DNA of 64,000 nt from positions 12,519,608 to 12,583,607 of the forward strand of contig NC_088299.1 in NCBI RefSeq assembly GCF_032854445.1. The letters are read 5' to 3'. Positions 12,451 to 24,665 of the stretch are shown piece after piece. The position numbers were made by a program, and so were the translations under genes. The notes beneath the pieces are model-generated. The model searched no databases and was not told where the DNA came from. It saw nothing but the letters and a program-made list of their open reading frames with translations. This stretch comes from Liolophura sinensis (taxonomy: Eukaryota; Mollusca; Polyplacophora; Chitonida; Chitonidae). Position 1 is the stretch's first letter, and each line of letters opens with the position of its first letter.

Positions 12451-13419
12451 AGGTCAAAAAACGAAAACGCACACCGATTATTTTTATGCTGAGTTAACTT
12501 TTTAAAGATTGAATGTACATCATAAAACTTCCGGTAAAATGATAAACTATTATAAAATAACATTGCGCTAGAGAAATCATCTTTTTATCGTCTTCTTGAT
12601 TTACAAGGCGATGGAATAGTCTGGAGGATGTTTGGACATTCGATAGAAAATCCCTGATTTTATAAAAGAGTAGTGTTCGTTGGACAGGTGTTTGTTGTTG
12701 GGTTTTTTCTCCTGTCATTGCCAATTCGATTTTTAGAGTCTTAACACAATACTTTTTAATTTCTTTCCAGAAAAACTACAGATAACGGAAATACGGGATG
12801 TACGAATATACACCGGGACTGTTTACCCTCTTGTTCCCTTCCGCGTGTGGAAAACAACGCCCACGTGCTAAGGTGCGAACAGTAACAAGCCATTAAAGAA
12901 ATCCTCATCTAAGGCGTAAAAGGTTTTTGTTCCAGAATCATTAATTGGTGGTAAATCTAATTATGCGACAAATATAAGAAGCGCCGAGATTATTTCCTCG
13001 CAAATTTCCTGTAGAAGACATATCTCACGTCATAAACTTTCGACCCGGAGGCTATTTTTATATCCGTGTATCTATACAAGCAGCTTTGGTTGACAATTCT
13101 TTCAAAATCATGTTATATAGCTCTTTCCAGCGGCAGAATATGGATTAGCCGTTTGTTTGCTTTGGAATGAGCAGCAGGTTAATTAGTACTATTCTGGTAA
13201 ACCAAAGTGTATTTGGGAAGAAAGCGTTTGTAAAAACTTATTATTTTCTACCAAGAAGTATCACGAAACTCTTATGGCTGGTACAGTGTAAGTGTATTGC
13301 TGTTTGTAACTCAAACAAATTTAACAGAGCTGAGGATGATGCTTAATGTCAGAAAACACTAAAAGATAAAGAGAGTAAAGCATGTTGTGTTTAAGTTCAT
13401 TCCAGTCATCGAGTGTCTT

Positions 13420-13655
13420 CTATGTGACCCGGATGGTCAAACTAACTAACTAATTAACTAAATCTATGTGACCTGGATGGTCAAATTAACTAAATAAATC
13501 TAACTGACCAGGATGGTCAAACTAACTAACTACCTAACTAAATAAATAAATAAATCTATGTGACCAGAATGGTCAGACTAACTAACTGACTAAATCTATG
13601 TGACCAGGATGGACAAACTAACTAACTAAATAAATCTATGTGACCATAATGGTTA
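13420..13655. repeat. Minisatellite with core plus variable 4-bp tail
   Basis: Each unit is CTATGTGACC(A/T)GGATGGTCAA followed by a variable number of AACT and AAAT tetranucleotides. Unit starts at 13420, 13464, 13500, 13556, 13596 and 13636 give lengths of 44, 36, 56, 40 and 40, all multiples of four. Confidence 0.92.
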
Positions 13656-13699
13656 GGTTTAACTATGTGTTCTCTGATGTGTAAACCTGACCAATCTCG

Positions 13700-13858
13700 T
13701 ATTTATTTTTTTCATTTCTATTTTGTGCAGTTCTCAAGAATATTTCACTGATACGACGACGGCCAACGTTATGGTGGGAGGAAACCGAACAGAGCCCAGG
13801 AGAAACCCACGACCATCCTTAGGCTGCTAAGAGATCTTCCCACGTACGCCTGGAGAGA
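13700..13858 (-). mobile_element. SINE-1 fragment (tail and body)
   Basis: It has TCAAGAATATTTCACTGATA, ACGTTATGGTGGGAGGAAAC, CAGGAGAAACCCACGACCAT and CTTCCCACGTACGCC. The head is missing. It sits directly downstream of the 4-bp-stepped minisatellite. Confidence 0.85.
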
Positions 13859-13865
13859 AATATCG

Positions 13866-16319
13866 TAGCAACAAGTGTAACTTACATGTACGGCATGTCA
13901 CGGATTTAAGTTACCTTCCTCCAGTTTTATTGGATGTATGGTAAAAAACAGCATTCAAAGGTAAATCTATTAACCATACAACGAGAATGGTACAGTAAAG
14001 ACCGGAAGTATACAGTTTGTCGGGCAAGAGGCTTTGGCTCTGTAGGCTTGGCATATTTAGTTTCCCTACTTTATTGTGAATAAATATTTTAACAAATTTT
14101 AACAAAGTTTCCAGGCCTTTTTGACTCCTTTGGCCTATGTTTAAAGGCATTTGTGCTCTGCACATGCAATTTAGAAGATCACAAATTCATACATTCAATA
14201 TCATTTGGAGCAGAAAACACTGCTATTGGGTATATACGAGAGAAACGTGAAAATAAGCACGGTAGGAAGTCAGTACGAAGATTAACACCCGTTGTCTGGT
14301 CGTTAGAGTCAACATTTGGCCACGGTGTAACAAAACAGTTGGCAAACAAAGAGATTAACGGGTCGGAAATACACATTGTCGGTTCACACTCATGAATAAA
14401 TAACAGCTCTGTTCGATTTTCGGTCTCCCCAGGTCTTCCGTTTTGTACCCTAACTGAAGGTTTTACATTTAACCTTTGGTGAATATACACTACACCTGAT
14501 ATACAATCATTCACAGAGTATTTGAGGGAACCAGTTTTCTCGACTCTTTCTTTGCGAAGATAACCAATAGGTCTCGAAACTTTAGAATCATTTCCCTTAC
14601 ATAAATTACAGGTATTACGTCATAATGGAAAATACATATAGTTCTTTATACGTATTTAAATTTTGGTTGTGCTTAACGCCATAAGAAAGCAAACGTCCCG
14701 AAATTAATCGCCTTTGAGGTGGCAAGAGTTGGTTTTGAACACGCCACCTCACCCAATAACTGGAGGTGCTCATTTACAATCGTGTTATATCGTTGACTTA
14801 GCAAAGGTCTGATCACATAAACTGTCTAACAGTTTTATTAGAAAGAACTTTGGTTTCACTTGTGGTTTACTGAAGTAAGTATTGGTTGAAGACTTGTTTT
14901 AATCAGTACCTTGTTATGCCCGGCAAAGAAATGTCCACTACATTTTTTGTTCTATGGAAAGATTTTGGATTCATGGTCTCAGTAGCAGGTCAATAAGAAC
15001 AGAGTCTTATATGTCTTCTTTTGTCAAAAAAAGATGCACCGAATCAGTGCAGACGACGTGAAAAAAAACCACCACGTTGTGGCGATGTTTGTGTCTATCC
15101 GAAAAGAGCAAGTGATTTTTGCCACGCCATATATACCTTGTCAATGTGAAATGGCAAAAAACACCAGGGTTTTCCTCTTGTCCACATAAACGTCTTATGC
15201 AATCCAGGAGGATGGAAAGATAATATAAAGAGTCTTTGATAAGCTGTCTGGAAGTGTAGTCTGGAATCCAAGGTTGAATATGATATACACTTACAAACAG
15301 TGGCAGAGGTCACCAAGTTAGGAGTTTCCAGGAATCAACGGCAGTCTCACAGGCGTCCGTATCACCAGTTATTTATAATGCTCCGAACTTGCTGAGTGAT
15401 TCATATTTTGATGAAATTGATGAAAATTTGATGGTTGATGAACTTTGAGAAATTTATAATGTTCACATTGTTATGACTCGTCAATGCAATACCCTTTGTC
15501 CTGTCGGACCTCACCCTTCCAGCTTCCTTCATTTATTGATGTAAAATAAACAGTAAAATCAACTCAGTTAGGATTCGTTTCCATCGATGACAGTTTATGA
15601 TTGGACAGTTCTCGGCAACAGTCCAAAGCGTGAAGCCAGTGCACTTGTTAAGGTCCGCCATGTTTGTTGACAGTCATTTTCTCGGGCTAGTCGACAAATA
15701 TTTAATCTCTACTGGTCTGTTCGGCATTGGCATTGGTTATGCTCGTGTCTCTGATAGTTAGCACAACACAACTGTGTGCAGAGAACCGTCTGTACGTGAT
15801 TTTGCAAAGCGAGAAATGTGCGCTTCTCTGCAGTTTATAAATTAGACCAGATATAAACAGATACATCGGATACGTTGGTCTACACCGGAAGTATTACCTT
15901 ACAACCGTTTCCCCATGTTACTCACACCAGTGACTCAGCTACTGTTGGTGTTATAAACTTTGTGACATAACCTCTCCTGTTGCATTTTGACTATTACTTA
16001 ACAAGGCACATGAACATATGATACACGCTACAATTTGCGGAAACAGAATACTACACTCCGTGAAAATTGGATGTGGTGAATAGTGAAATTGTAACAGCCA
16101 GCAACCGAAGTACTATTTTACAGGCGCTGCTCTTAAATACTAACACAGGTAGCTCTGCTAAAACTGATATTTCACAAAGTGTGAAGTATCACCTCTGCTA
16201 TTCCACTTTTACATTTACATAGTTGGAGAAGTTATTGTTATCGAAACCAATCCCAAAATAAACATTAACATACAGTAAGACTAAAATGGTAATATGGTAA
16301 TATGTAATAATATTCTGTG
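13866..16319. other. No gene recognised
   Basis: Only the SINE-3-like relic near 14.7 kb. Frames at 14153-14514 on both strands overlap and look like chance. Confidence 0.5.
14680..14775 (-). mobile_element. SINE-3-like head fragment
   Basis: GGTGGCAAGAGTTGGTTTTG, then AACACGCCACCTCACCCAAT, the complement of a tRNA-like B box (GTTCAAAACC). Short and diverged. Confidence 0.42.
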
Positions 16320-16560
16320 GATTTATTTATTTCTTTGGTGTTTCACGCCGCACTCAAGAATATTTCACTTGTACGGCGGAAGCCAGCATGATGGTGGGAA
16401 GAACTCGGTCAATAAACCTTGACCATCCACAGGCTGCTGACAGACCTTCCGACGTACAACCGGAGAAGAAGCCAACAAGAGCTGGACCTGAACTCACAGC
16501 GACCACTTAGAAGTTCCGGAATCACAGTTTTTTTCTAACAAGCTAACCACTTAGCCCCCC
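16320..16560 (-). mobile_element. SINE-1, near full length, diverged
   Basis: It shows an ATTTATTTATT tail, CTCAAGAATATTTCACTTG, GCATGATGGTGGGAAG, a B-box complement (GGACCTGAACTCACAG) and a degenerate head ending in AACCACTTAG. Confidence 0.85.
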
Positions 16561-18996
16561 CAATAAACTGTAAAACATTGATGATTTCTAATTTGTTCAT
16601 CAACCAGAATTAGGTAATATTTCTCTAAACGAAATTTCAAACGTCTTTGGCAGTTGTTCCATTTATATGGGTTGACAGATGGACAAGGAAATAAATGGTC
16701 ACAAATAGAGGTATCATTGATTGTTTTCCCGAATGATTACCGTGTCCACACGGTTCAGTATGCAGGTGGTTATAGGAATTATGTAGCTGGAGCCAAATGC
16801 TGACTTATTAGTTCCACTGATTTCCCTTTCTGTACTTGGACTCGTTTGTTATACACAAACGTGTTTTTTGCTTGTTCTCTGTACTGATGAGTTTCGTACA
16901 ATTATAATATGAACTCACAATCCCCATGGGTCTGTAGGGAGAAAAGAACGAGACCCCAGCCTTCTAGGCCAGCTTGTTGCTTGAAGTTAGAGCTCTCCGT
17001 TATGGGCCCGTTGAACAGAATGTAGCATTATCGTCGTATTTAAATACAAATCTGTCCTCGATTGGGCTATGACCCCGTAATGAGTTGCATCGTTTGACAG
17101 CTGCGCTGACGATACTGTTCAATATATGACGATACTTTAGTTTAATATTTACAGATAAATTTCAAACATTATTTTTAGGATAGTTAAAATAACTATATTT
17201 GATATTGTTTTTCAATTATTACTTATTAGCGTATGTCTTTCGTTCTGGTTTTTTTGGTTCTTAATTCACTTTTATTGAAAGTTATGGGTGTTCCCTGACT
17301 GTAACAAGTTCTTACCACTGCCAGGTAGAAATACTGCCAACCCGGCATTAAACCATAATCATATATTTTTATATTACGACGTGATGATGTTCATGCCCAA
17401 ATGTCCATTCAGACAGTGTATCGATATCTCGTCCACCCATTGCGTCAAGGTTAGATTGCCCAGCCTGTGTATAAGCCTTTGTTTTATCCTCAAAGAATGC
17501 CGGGATACCTCTTCATGAATGCCGAAGTCCAGCGAGTGCAAGCATGAAAGACCAGGTGGCTGTCACTTATGCGCAGAATCCGGAATGGTCAAAAAACGAG
17601 GAGGGACAAGTTACATGAGGGCCGGTTGACACAAGGTCATCGCCACCCACGTCAGTGAATGACCCCAGCCTGTGAGACGTGAAAGGCTTAGACCGCAATA
17701 CACAACACACTGGAGTAAATCCAGAATTTAAATAATTCCCTGATATAATCCGTTTTCGTTTTTCTTTTATCCTTAAGTTTATTCTTAGAAGCGAATACTT
17801 CCAACACTTAAATATCCTCTCCCATAATGGAAACATCCTGGGTTTTGTATTATCGTGTTTTATCAAACGCTTTACTTATTATCATCGCAAGTTGACAAGA
17901 TAAACAGGTGCATATCAACACATACATGAAACAAAACATATTTGTAAGACGTGTCTTCAAAGCACAACGAATTTTTCCTCCTTTCAAATGACAGAAAATG
18001 TCCGCTGTACAAGCTTGGAGTTCCGGTAGCCGGCTTCCGAGAGGTAGATGGCATTTTACAGAAGGGCAACCTTCTTCGTCGTTTACATGATATATACACA
18101 TGAGAAGAATTGACAGACCATCTCTACCCATCACATACAAAGCTTACACACAATGGAGACCGACGATGTCAAACACTAAATCTGCCACGGATGCGATGTA
18201 ATTCAAATCACTCAAACTCCGTTTGTCATGCTAGGTTTTCTTATCAGACGAGCTGGCCTCTTTTGCATTCTACCATTCTCTTCTAATACCTATAGCACAT
18301 GATATTTTATCCTCAGCACTGCTTTTGGATGACATAAGTCACCGTTGAATCTTGGTAGCCTTTCGGTCCGCTTTTCTCTTATGTCGTCGTTGTATGAATG
18401 AAAACTTGTTAAGTACTACGTTAAAGCTCAAACATTCATTCATTCTTAAAACCAAAATACACAGGACTATTCGACAACTTTGTAAATGATGGTATATTAT
18501 GAGCTTACCGTCGCTACTGCTGCCATCATCACATAAAAACATTCATTCATTCTTATAAATGATTTCGAGTTCACAAGGGTAATTATTCAACATCAATCTA
18601 ATATAAATCCTTAAAGGAAAAGACTGCATAAAAATAAAGAGAGCATCAGTAAAAACCGTTGAAAACTGTCTGTAAAAGAATGTTTCCTTGTTTTTTCTTT
18701 TAATTTTTCTTCACTTCATTAAAAACAGTCAAATGTTTGAATGGTAGGGTCTGCAGTATTGATAATACCGCCAGTGGCAAAATATTCGGTAACGTCATAT
18801 TACCTTTTTCCTTTCCTAAGGGTTTTTGAGAACGTTATTTACATAATCTCTTATTCGTGGGTAATAAAAGCTACTCAAACATTAAATGTTGCGTTTTGAG
18901 TGTGAAAAACCAGATAACTTTTAACTTCTTTCTCTAAAACAAAATACATAAAAGCAATTTATGCTAAGTTTCAACTGGCTAGCTATGTGTTGATCT
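16561..18996. other. No gene recognised
   Basis: Only the repeat end module at 18.4 kb. The minus frames at 17567-18140 overlap each other in different phases and show no motif. Confidence 0.5.
18383..18450 (+). mobile_element. SINE-2-type 3' module, solitary
   Basis: GTCGTCGTTGTATGAATGAA, AACTTGTTAAGTACTACGTT, then AAGCTCAAACATTCATTCAT. Only the 3' module is present, with an (ATTC)n end. Confidence 0.65.
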
Positions 18997-18999
18997 GTT

Positions 19000-19106
19000 T
19001 ATTTATTTGATTGGTGTTCTACGCCATACTCAAGAATATTTCAGTTATACGACGGCGGTCCGCATTATGGTGACAGTAAACCCACGATCATCCGCAGGCT
19101 GTTATC
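19000..19106 (-). mobile_element. SINE-1 fragment with internal deletion
   Basis: The tail and TACTCAAGAATATTTCAGTT are followed by GCATTATGGTGACAG and then CCCACGATCATCCGCAGGCTG. The stretch encoding the GGAAACCGG part is lost, and the copy stops before the head. Confidence 0.8.
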
Positions 19107-22087
19107 TGTTGAGTCTTGCTTCACTTTTCTGATTTCTTTCCTTTCAGCTTATTGCCTTTACCTGGTAATATTTATCTCATTTCATCGTAGTTTTTACCCT
19201 TAAAAAAATTGCCACTAATTCGTTGACCGCTAGATTTATGGGTTAATGTTGATTGGAAAACTCCTCCTGGGTCGGGATTATGATTACTTTATGCCTTAGC
19301 GAAGTATTTTCAGAACTGACCATACACAAGTCTAGAGTTTCTCTGTATCTCTGACAGCATTTTATACCGACACTTATTATTCTGGTGTTCTAAATATATA
19401 GTCGTTGAAATTTTCTGTAAGGATTACGGCCTACATCCGCAAACTATTCCATAGAAAAGAGATTATGAAAACCGTGAAGCAAATGCTTCCATTAAACCAT
19501 TTCTTAGCACACATTCAAGAAATGTCAGTCTGTAGTGTTGATCCTGTGTGGTCCACAGAGTGTAACATGTCTTGTTTTGCTGTCAAGTATTTTGTTGCTG
19601 CAGCTACAACGGCGATGGGGTCAGATTTAACACTGCGAGCGGAAAACATTTGCACAGGTGTCCGTATTGACTCGTACGTTTGTTGCGCGCATAATATCTG
19701 ACCTGAACCTTTCCCATCAGGTTTGCACTTGATCTTAAACTGTATCCACAGTAAGCCTTGACCAGTAGTAATGTCTAATGCAGGGAAATGGTCGACATGT
19801 GAACGTGAAGAAACGATGTTGATTTCTTCATTCATAGGAGAGCATACGGTTTTGAATGTAAACGAAAACGTAATTTACAGCGTAATAATCATGTAATAAT
19901 AATCCCTGTGTTTGTAAACACCCTTCCACTTTTATTCTGAAGGACATTAATGTAGGTGTTCGTGAAAACAGATACCCCATTCATAATAATTAGAGTCAAA
20001 ATTTATTAATAAAAATAAGTGGAACAACATAATTTTCGTGCCATGGAAGATGATAATTTCCTTGGATTTCGCTGTTTGCGAGATCAAATTCGGTACTGTA
20101 TGCGAATCAAAACAGCTGACATTCGGTAAAATGGTTTTACGAATACAATGTTAGATCATGCAAGGGATCTTCTCATCACGGAAAGAAAAGTCTTAAGTGT
20201 AAGGTCAAATTTCCCCAATATAAAGCTGATCTTGACCGCGGGATGAACTCGAACTTATCCTACAGATCGGAGATTGTGCTATGTCCCTATCCTTGTCCAT
20301 TTTTATTTTCCTAGCGCTTTTGTCTAAGAACGTTGTCTTAACGCGAAGGCACCAAATCAACGGACTCTGCCAGTGGCGCTTACCTTTGTTAGACGTTAGC
20401 CGCATGTGAAGCAATCGATTCCGGGTTAGCTTCAAAGCCTTCTGAAACTTGATATTTAGTAGTTAACTCTGTAAGGAATCTATGAAAAAGCAGTGCGATT
20501 TGTTGATAATCTGCTCAGATATATATCAAGATCACCAAAACCAAACATCTGGTTGAACTGGTGCTAGGGCTCTAAAGGTGATTTGCTTGTCCTGTATGGA
20601 ATTTTACACATTATCATCTCAATTGTCATACTCACGGGCGGTAATTATGGTTTGATATAAGGTATTAGAATATATTCGACAGATCGGTCTTTAGATATAA
20701 GAATGAACACTTATTAACACATTAATTCAAGATACATGTCTACAAATACAATTTGAAAAGTTTAGAGTGTAAGCACTTTTTTCAGTTTTTTAAACTTACA
20801 ATGTACAGAAGAGTCCATCGGTGGATGAAATTGATACGAATATATAAAGACATGGTCTTTACTCTGCCTGTAAAGACATTCCCACTGAGTCTTAGCGACA
20901 TAAAAGAAAAAGCTCGATGTTACAGTGAATTTTAAGAAATACATAAACAAAAAGTAAAAGAGTTTTCCTTCAGGTGTTTACTTTCAACTTTCAAGAACAA
21001 AATTTTGTCGATAAGTCCATTGTAAGAAAGACACTGTTGGGAATGTAGCCAGAACTCAGAACTCAAAGCCAATCTGTTACACGTATGCCTTTGGAAGTAA
21101 AACCACCCGGTAATAATCAAATTTAACTTCAGAATTGGAAAATTCCTATAAATAACATGTTATTTGCTTGACAGCAAGGAAATAACAATCTTATGGATTA
21201 CCACAATTTGGCATTAGCGTCTCTCTGGAGTTTTGCACACAGGATCTAAATTCAGCGCATATAGAACGAGAAGACGTTTTTGGGAAATAGTCAAAAGTTT
21301 TGGCAATTTGTCGGTTTAGAATCCAATCGTTAAATGACGCACAAGGCAACATAAAATTCTTAAGCATCTCGCATCCCGCTTGCAGCGTTTACTTGATATA
21401 CGTGAGCTTCGCTCTTTCCTGCAGTTTAAGTTCCTTTCGCGACATTCTAAGGATTCCGCGTTGTTGTTAACTTGGACAATGCTATTTTTATGGTAATTTA
21501 AAATCTCCTGGATAGCAGTAAGGCAGTTTTAATTAAACAGATAATGAGTGTTATTTGACAACGACAAACAAGCCTCTGTCGTAAATTGTTGAACTAATAT
21601 TAAAAGAAAGGCCGAGAGCTATTTGAATTTCCGCTGTAAAGTCACTCTAATCTCTTACAAGCGTTACGTGTTTTATAGGTATGGAGGAAAGCATTCTCTG
21701 GTCGGTGTCTCGGTTTGGTCAAATTTCCTTCGACTCGAATTTATCACCACACCTAGTCACATTGTCTCACGTGCCAAAATCACGTGAAAATTATTTAAAT
21801 AAATGATATTTATCGTAGGGAAGAGAAATTGACAAACTGTTACATTAAGATTAATGTACTATCGGTTTTCTACTAGAATAAAACATCGTCTGCTGGTGCG
21901 TAGTGTTTAGTTTCTTATGGATGATGGTAACAGTAACACTCGGAACGTTTTCAAAAGATTATAAAGTTACACTAAGGATCTTGCAACATTTTTGTACACA
22001 CCACCGGGTATTGTATGATAAGGCTATTACCGTGTTGTCTGGCCCCCTTATGAATATATTTATTTGACATATGTATTACACTCCTTT
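19107..22087. other. No gene recognised
   Basis: Opposed frames at 19405-19835 (98 codons plus, 106 codons minus) overlap; neither has a recognisable domain or splice context. Confidence 0.5.
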
Positions 22088-22256
22088 CGCGGCATACGTA
22101 GCCGAGGGATTAGCGTGCTACAGCAGTACAGTGATCCCAAAGCGTCTCATCAATGCGGATGGTCGTGTATTTCCCACAGGCTGTGCCCCATCTTCTCCCG
22201 CCATGCAAGATGCTGATATCTGAGTACAAGACAAAAAACCAATCAAATAAATAAAC
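22088..22256 (+). mobile_element. SINE-1 copy with internal deletion
   Basis: A forward degraded head (CGTAGCCGAGGGATTAGCG), CATCAATGCGG, then a jump to GGTCGTGTATTTCCCACAGG. The B box is deleted. It ends in AACCAATCAAATAAATAAAC. Confidence 0.75.
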
Positions 22257-23164
22257 AAATTTATCACGCCAAAATGATTTATGATTTTCAAAACAAATTT
22301 TAAAGTATGAATATACATATATATTTTTATTACTATGACTCACTTTAACTTATCAGCAAAACGTCGAATCACAGCACTGAGTGTACAATTTTTTAACTGT
22401 TTATCCATTCGTATTCTGTTAAATTTTTTTATCAAATTTACTTTAAAATTTCCCATACCTGTAATCTTGGGACAAGCAATTCTCGCCACAAACATTTTCA
22501 ACAAAATTTTCTTTACACAAAAAAAGTCAAGGTTTCGATTTTAGCTGCTGACCAGAAACGTACAGATGTCAGATACCAGATGGAAACGTCGTCTAAAGGT
22601 CACCAGGTATGTAGCATGCAGATAAGACCCACTGGTTACGGGGATGATCCGTTGTAGGTCCAGAAAACCCATCGCCTCAGAGGATTATCTCCCTTTGCCA
22701 CCTGTGAGAAAAGCTGCCCGTCTTAAAGCGTCCAAGTACTAATTCCATGAGCAAATGTTTGGTGTCTCATCCAGTGCACATACAACCTTGTCTCCTCATG
22801 GACTGGTCACACATGCGTCAAAGATATTCCTCGAGAAATCTGACGAAATGATGTGATGATGTTCTGATAATGTAATAATATAAATGATTATTTCCTGATA
22901 CGACAGAATCCTGCAATCCATAACAATGTTCACAGCAAGCGTTAATTTATTGAGATGAATAGTTGTAGATACACATGGATGGACAGACACGGGCACAGAG
23001 ATTTCTTTCTGCACAGCTACCGGTGAATTAATAGATCAGTTATGGGGATGGGTGGATGAATCAACTGATGGATAGATTGACATGAATAATCTGATCAAGC
23101 CTCTCACATCTGTCATTATCACATATTTTATCCCCCTGTTAACTGTGATTACATGTATAACATA
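22257..23164. other. No feature recognised
   Basis: AT-rich sequence with T-runs; nothing assigned. Confidence 0.55.
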
Positions 23165-23725
23165 GTGTGAAGGTTTAGACTTTCATGCTTTGATGGTTCT
23201 ACACAGATTGAAGGTTTAGACTTTCATGCTTTGATGGTTCTACACAGATTGAAGGCTTAGGCTTTCATGTTTTGATGGTTCTACCAAGATTGTAGGTTTA
23301 GACTTTCATACTTTGATGGTTCTTCACAGATTGAAGGCTTAGACTTTCATGCTTTGATAGTCCTGTCAAGATTGAAGGTTTGACTTTCATGCTTTGATAG
23401 TTCTGCCAAGATTGAAGGTTTAGACTTTCATGCTTTGATGGTCCTGCCAAGACTGCAGGTTTAGACTTTCATGCTTTGATGGTTGTACCAAGATTGAAGG
23501 TTTAGACCTTTTGAAAGCCCTGCAAAGTCTGAAGGTGGACTTTTTATGGTTTGAAGGTTCTTTGAAGGTTGAAGGTTCTAGAATGTTTAAAGGTTTAGAC
23601 TTTTATGGTTTCCAGGTTCCAGGATATCTAAAGGCTTAGACTTTTATAGGTTGAAGATGGTAAAATGTCTGAAGGTTAAGACTTTCGTGCTTTGAAGGTT
23701 CTTCAAATTATGAAGGCTGACACTT
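23165..23725. repeat. 41-bp minisatellite, about 13 units
   Basis: The unit is TTGAAGGTTTAGACTTTCAT then GCTTTGATGGTTCTACACAGA; the spacing from 23169 to 23210 is 41 bp. Units are near-identical on the left and degenerate after about 23500. Confidence 0.92.
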
Positions 23726-24280
23726 TTATGAACTACTGTCACAAACATTTTGCGCGATATTTAAGCAACATGTTACTAGCGAATTTTGCAGGTTTTTGAC
23801 GTTCCCGGAAACATTCACAACTAAAATAATCGCTAATCAATGAGTGCTGTTCGAGCTTTCATTATTTGATTAAACTCCAGCGAATAGACTTCTTACACCT
23901 CTTAAGCACGTTTCAAGCAGTTCCATTTCTTCTGTTCCTAGACGATTCATTCACAATTTTTTATGCCATATACGCTGGTAAAATTTTGTCTAAAGAGTTC
24001 AGGCTGAATTTAGCTAACTTTTAAACTTGGCAAATTGCTGGGTTAGAGGAGTATTTAACATGTTAACTATATCGAATGACCAAACGAGCGGTGACGTTTC
24101 ATTTCCCTTTGCCATGCAGCCACGCTGGAAATAAAATGACCGTTATGCACTCACAGACAGGCCTCAGAACACAGACACACAGTTTCTGCTGCTTGCCGTT
24201 TACCTCGTGTCCACATTCGGCCACACTGGACAGTGTCTATTTACCGAAAAAACATCTGTCAAGGAAAATTCAATGGTTTC
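23726..24280. other. No feature recognised
   Basis: Unique-looking sequence between the 41-bp array and the 100-bp-offset duplication. Confidence 0.55.
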
Positions 24281-24432
24281 GTCTAATGGAGTTCCGCTAG
24301 CCAGAGATCTTCAACCCAAACAACCTGTAGCGGTATTTCAGCCTAATTACGCGTTCATAATGGTTGTACGATATACTTTTGTCTAATGGAGTTTCGCTAG
24401 AAGGAGAGCTTCAACCCAAACAACATGTAGCG
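24281..24432. repeat. Direct duplication of about 53 bp at a 100-bp offset
   Basis: GTCTAATGGAGTTCCGCTAG through ACCCAAACAACCTGTAGCGG (24281-24333) recurs at 24381-24433 with about six changes. The second copy abuts dispersed-repeat copy 3. Confidence 0.85.
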
Positions 24433-24449
24433 GGGGAATGGGGACAGTA

Positions 24450-24665
24450 TGGGGACTAAAACCAGAGCAGCGATGAAAAAGCAATAAATATTTGACAAAT
24501 TGTTTTAAGTAACTAGTGAAATCCGACATCTTTATAATTTACCTCAGTGTTAATTTACCAATAGTTAAGGTTGTTCACTGCAATTGTTCATGTAAATGCC
24601 TATGTAGTAGCTTATACAAGGCCCTATCACAATGACTTTAATAGAATTAAGTAAAACATGCAGTG
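24450..24665 (+). repeat. Unnamed dispersed repeat, copy 3 (diverged)
   Basis: GGGACTAAAACCAGAGCAGC, TAATTTACCTCAGTGTTAAT, AATAGAATTAAGTAAAACAT and GCAGTGAACG follow the order of copies 1 and 2, with an insertion in the middle. Confidence 0.6.

Larger units (their letters stand above)
11233..13419. other. No gene recognised
   Basis: Apart from the 3' module at 11622-11692 there is an AATC/AATA-rich tract at 11710-11820 and low-scoring frames. Confidence 0.5.
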
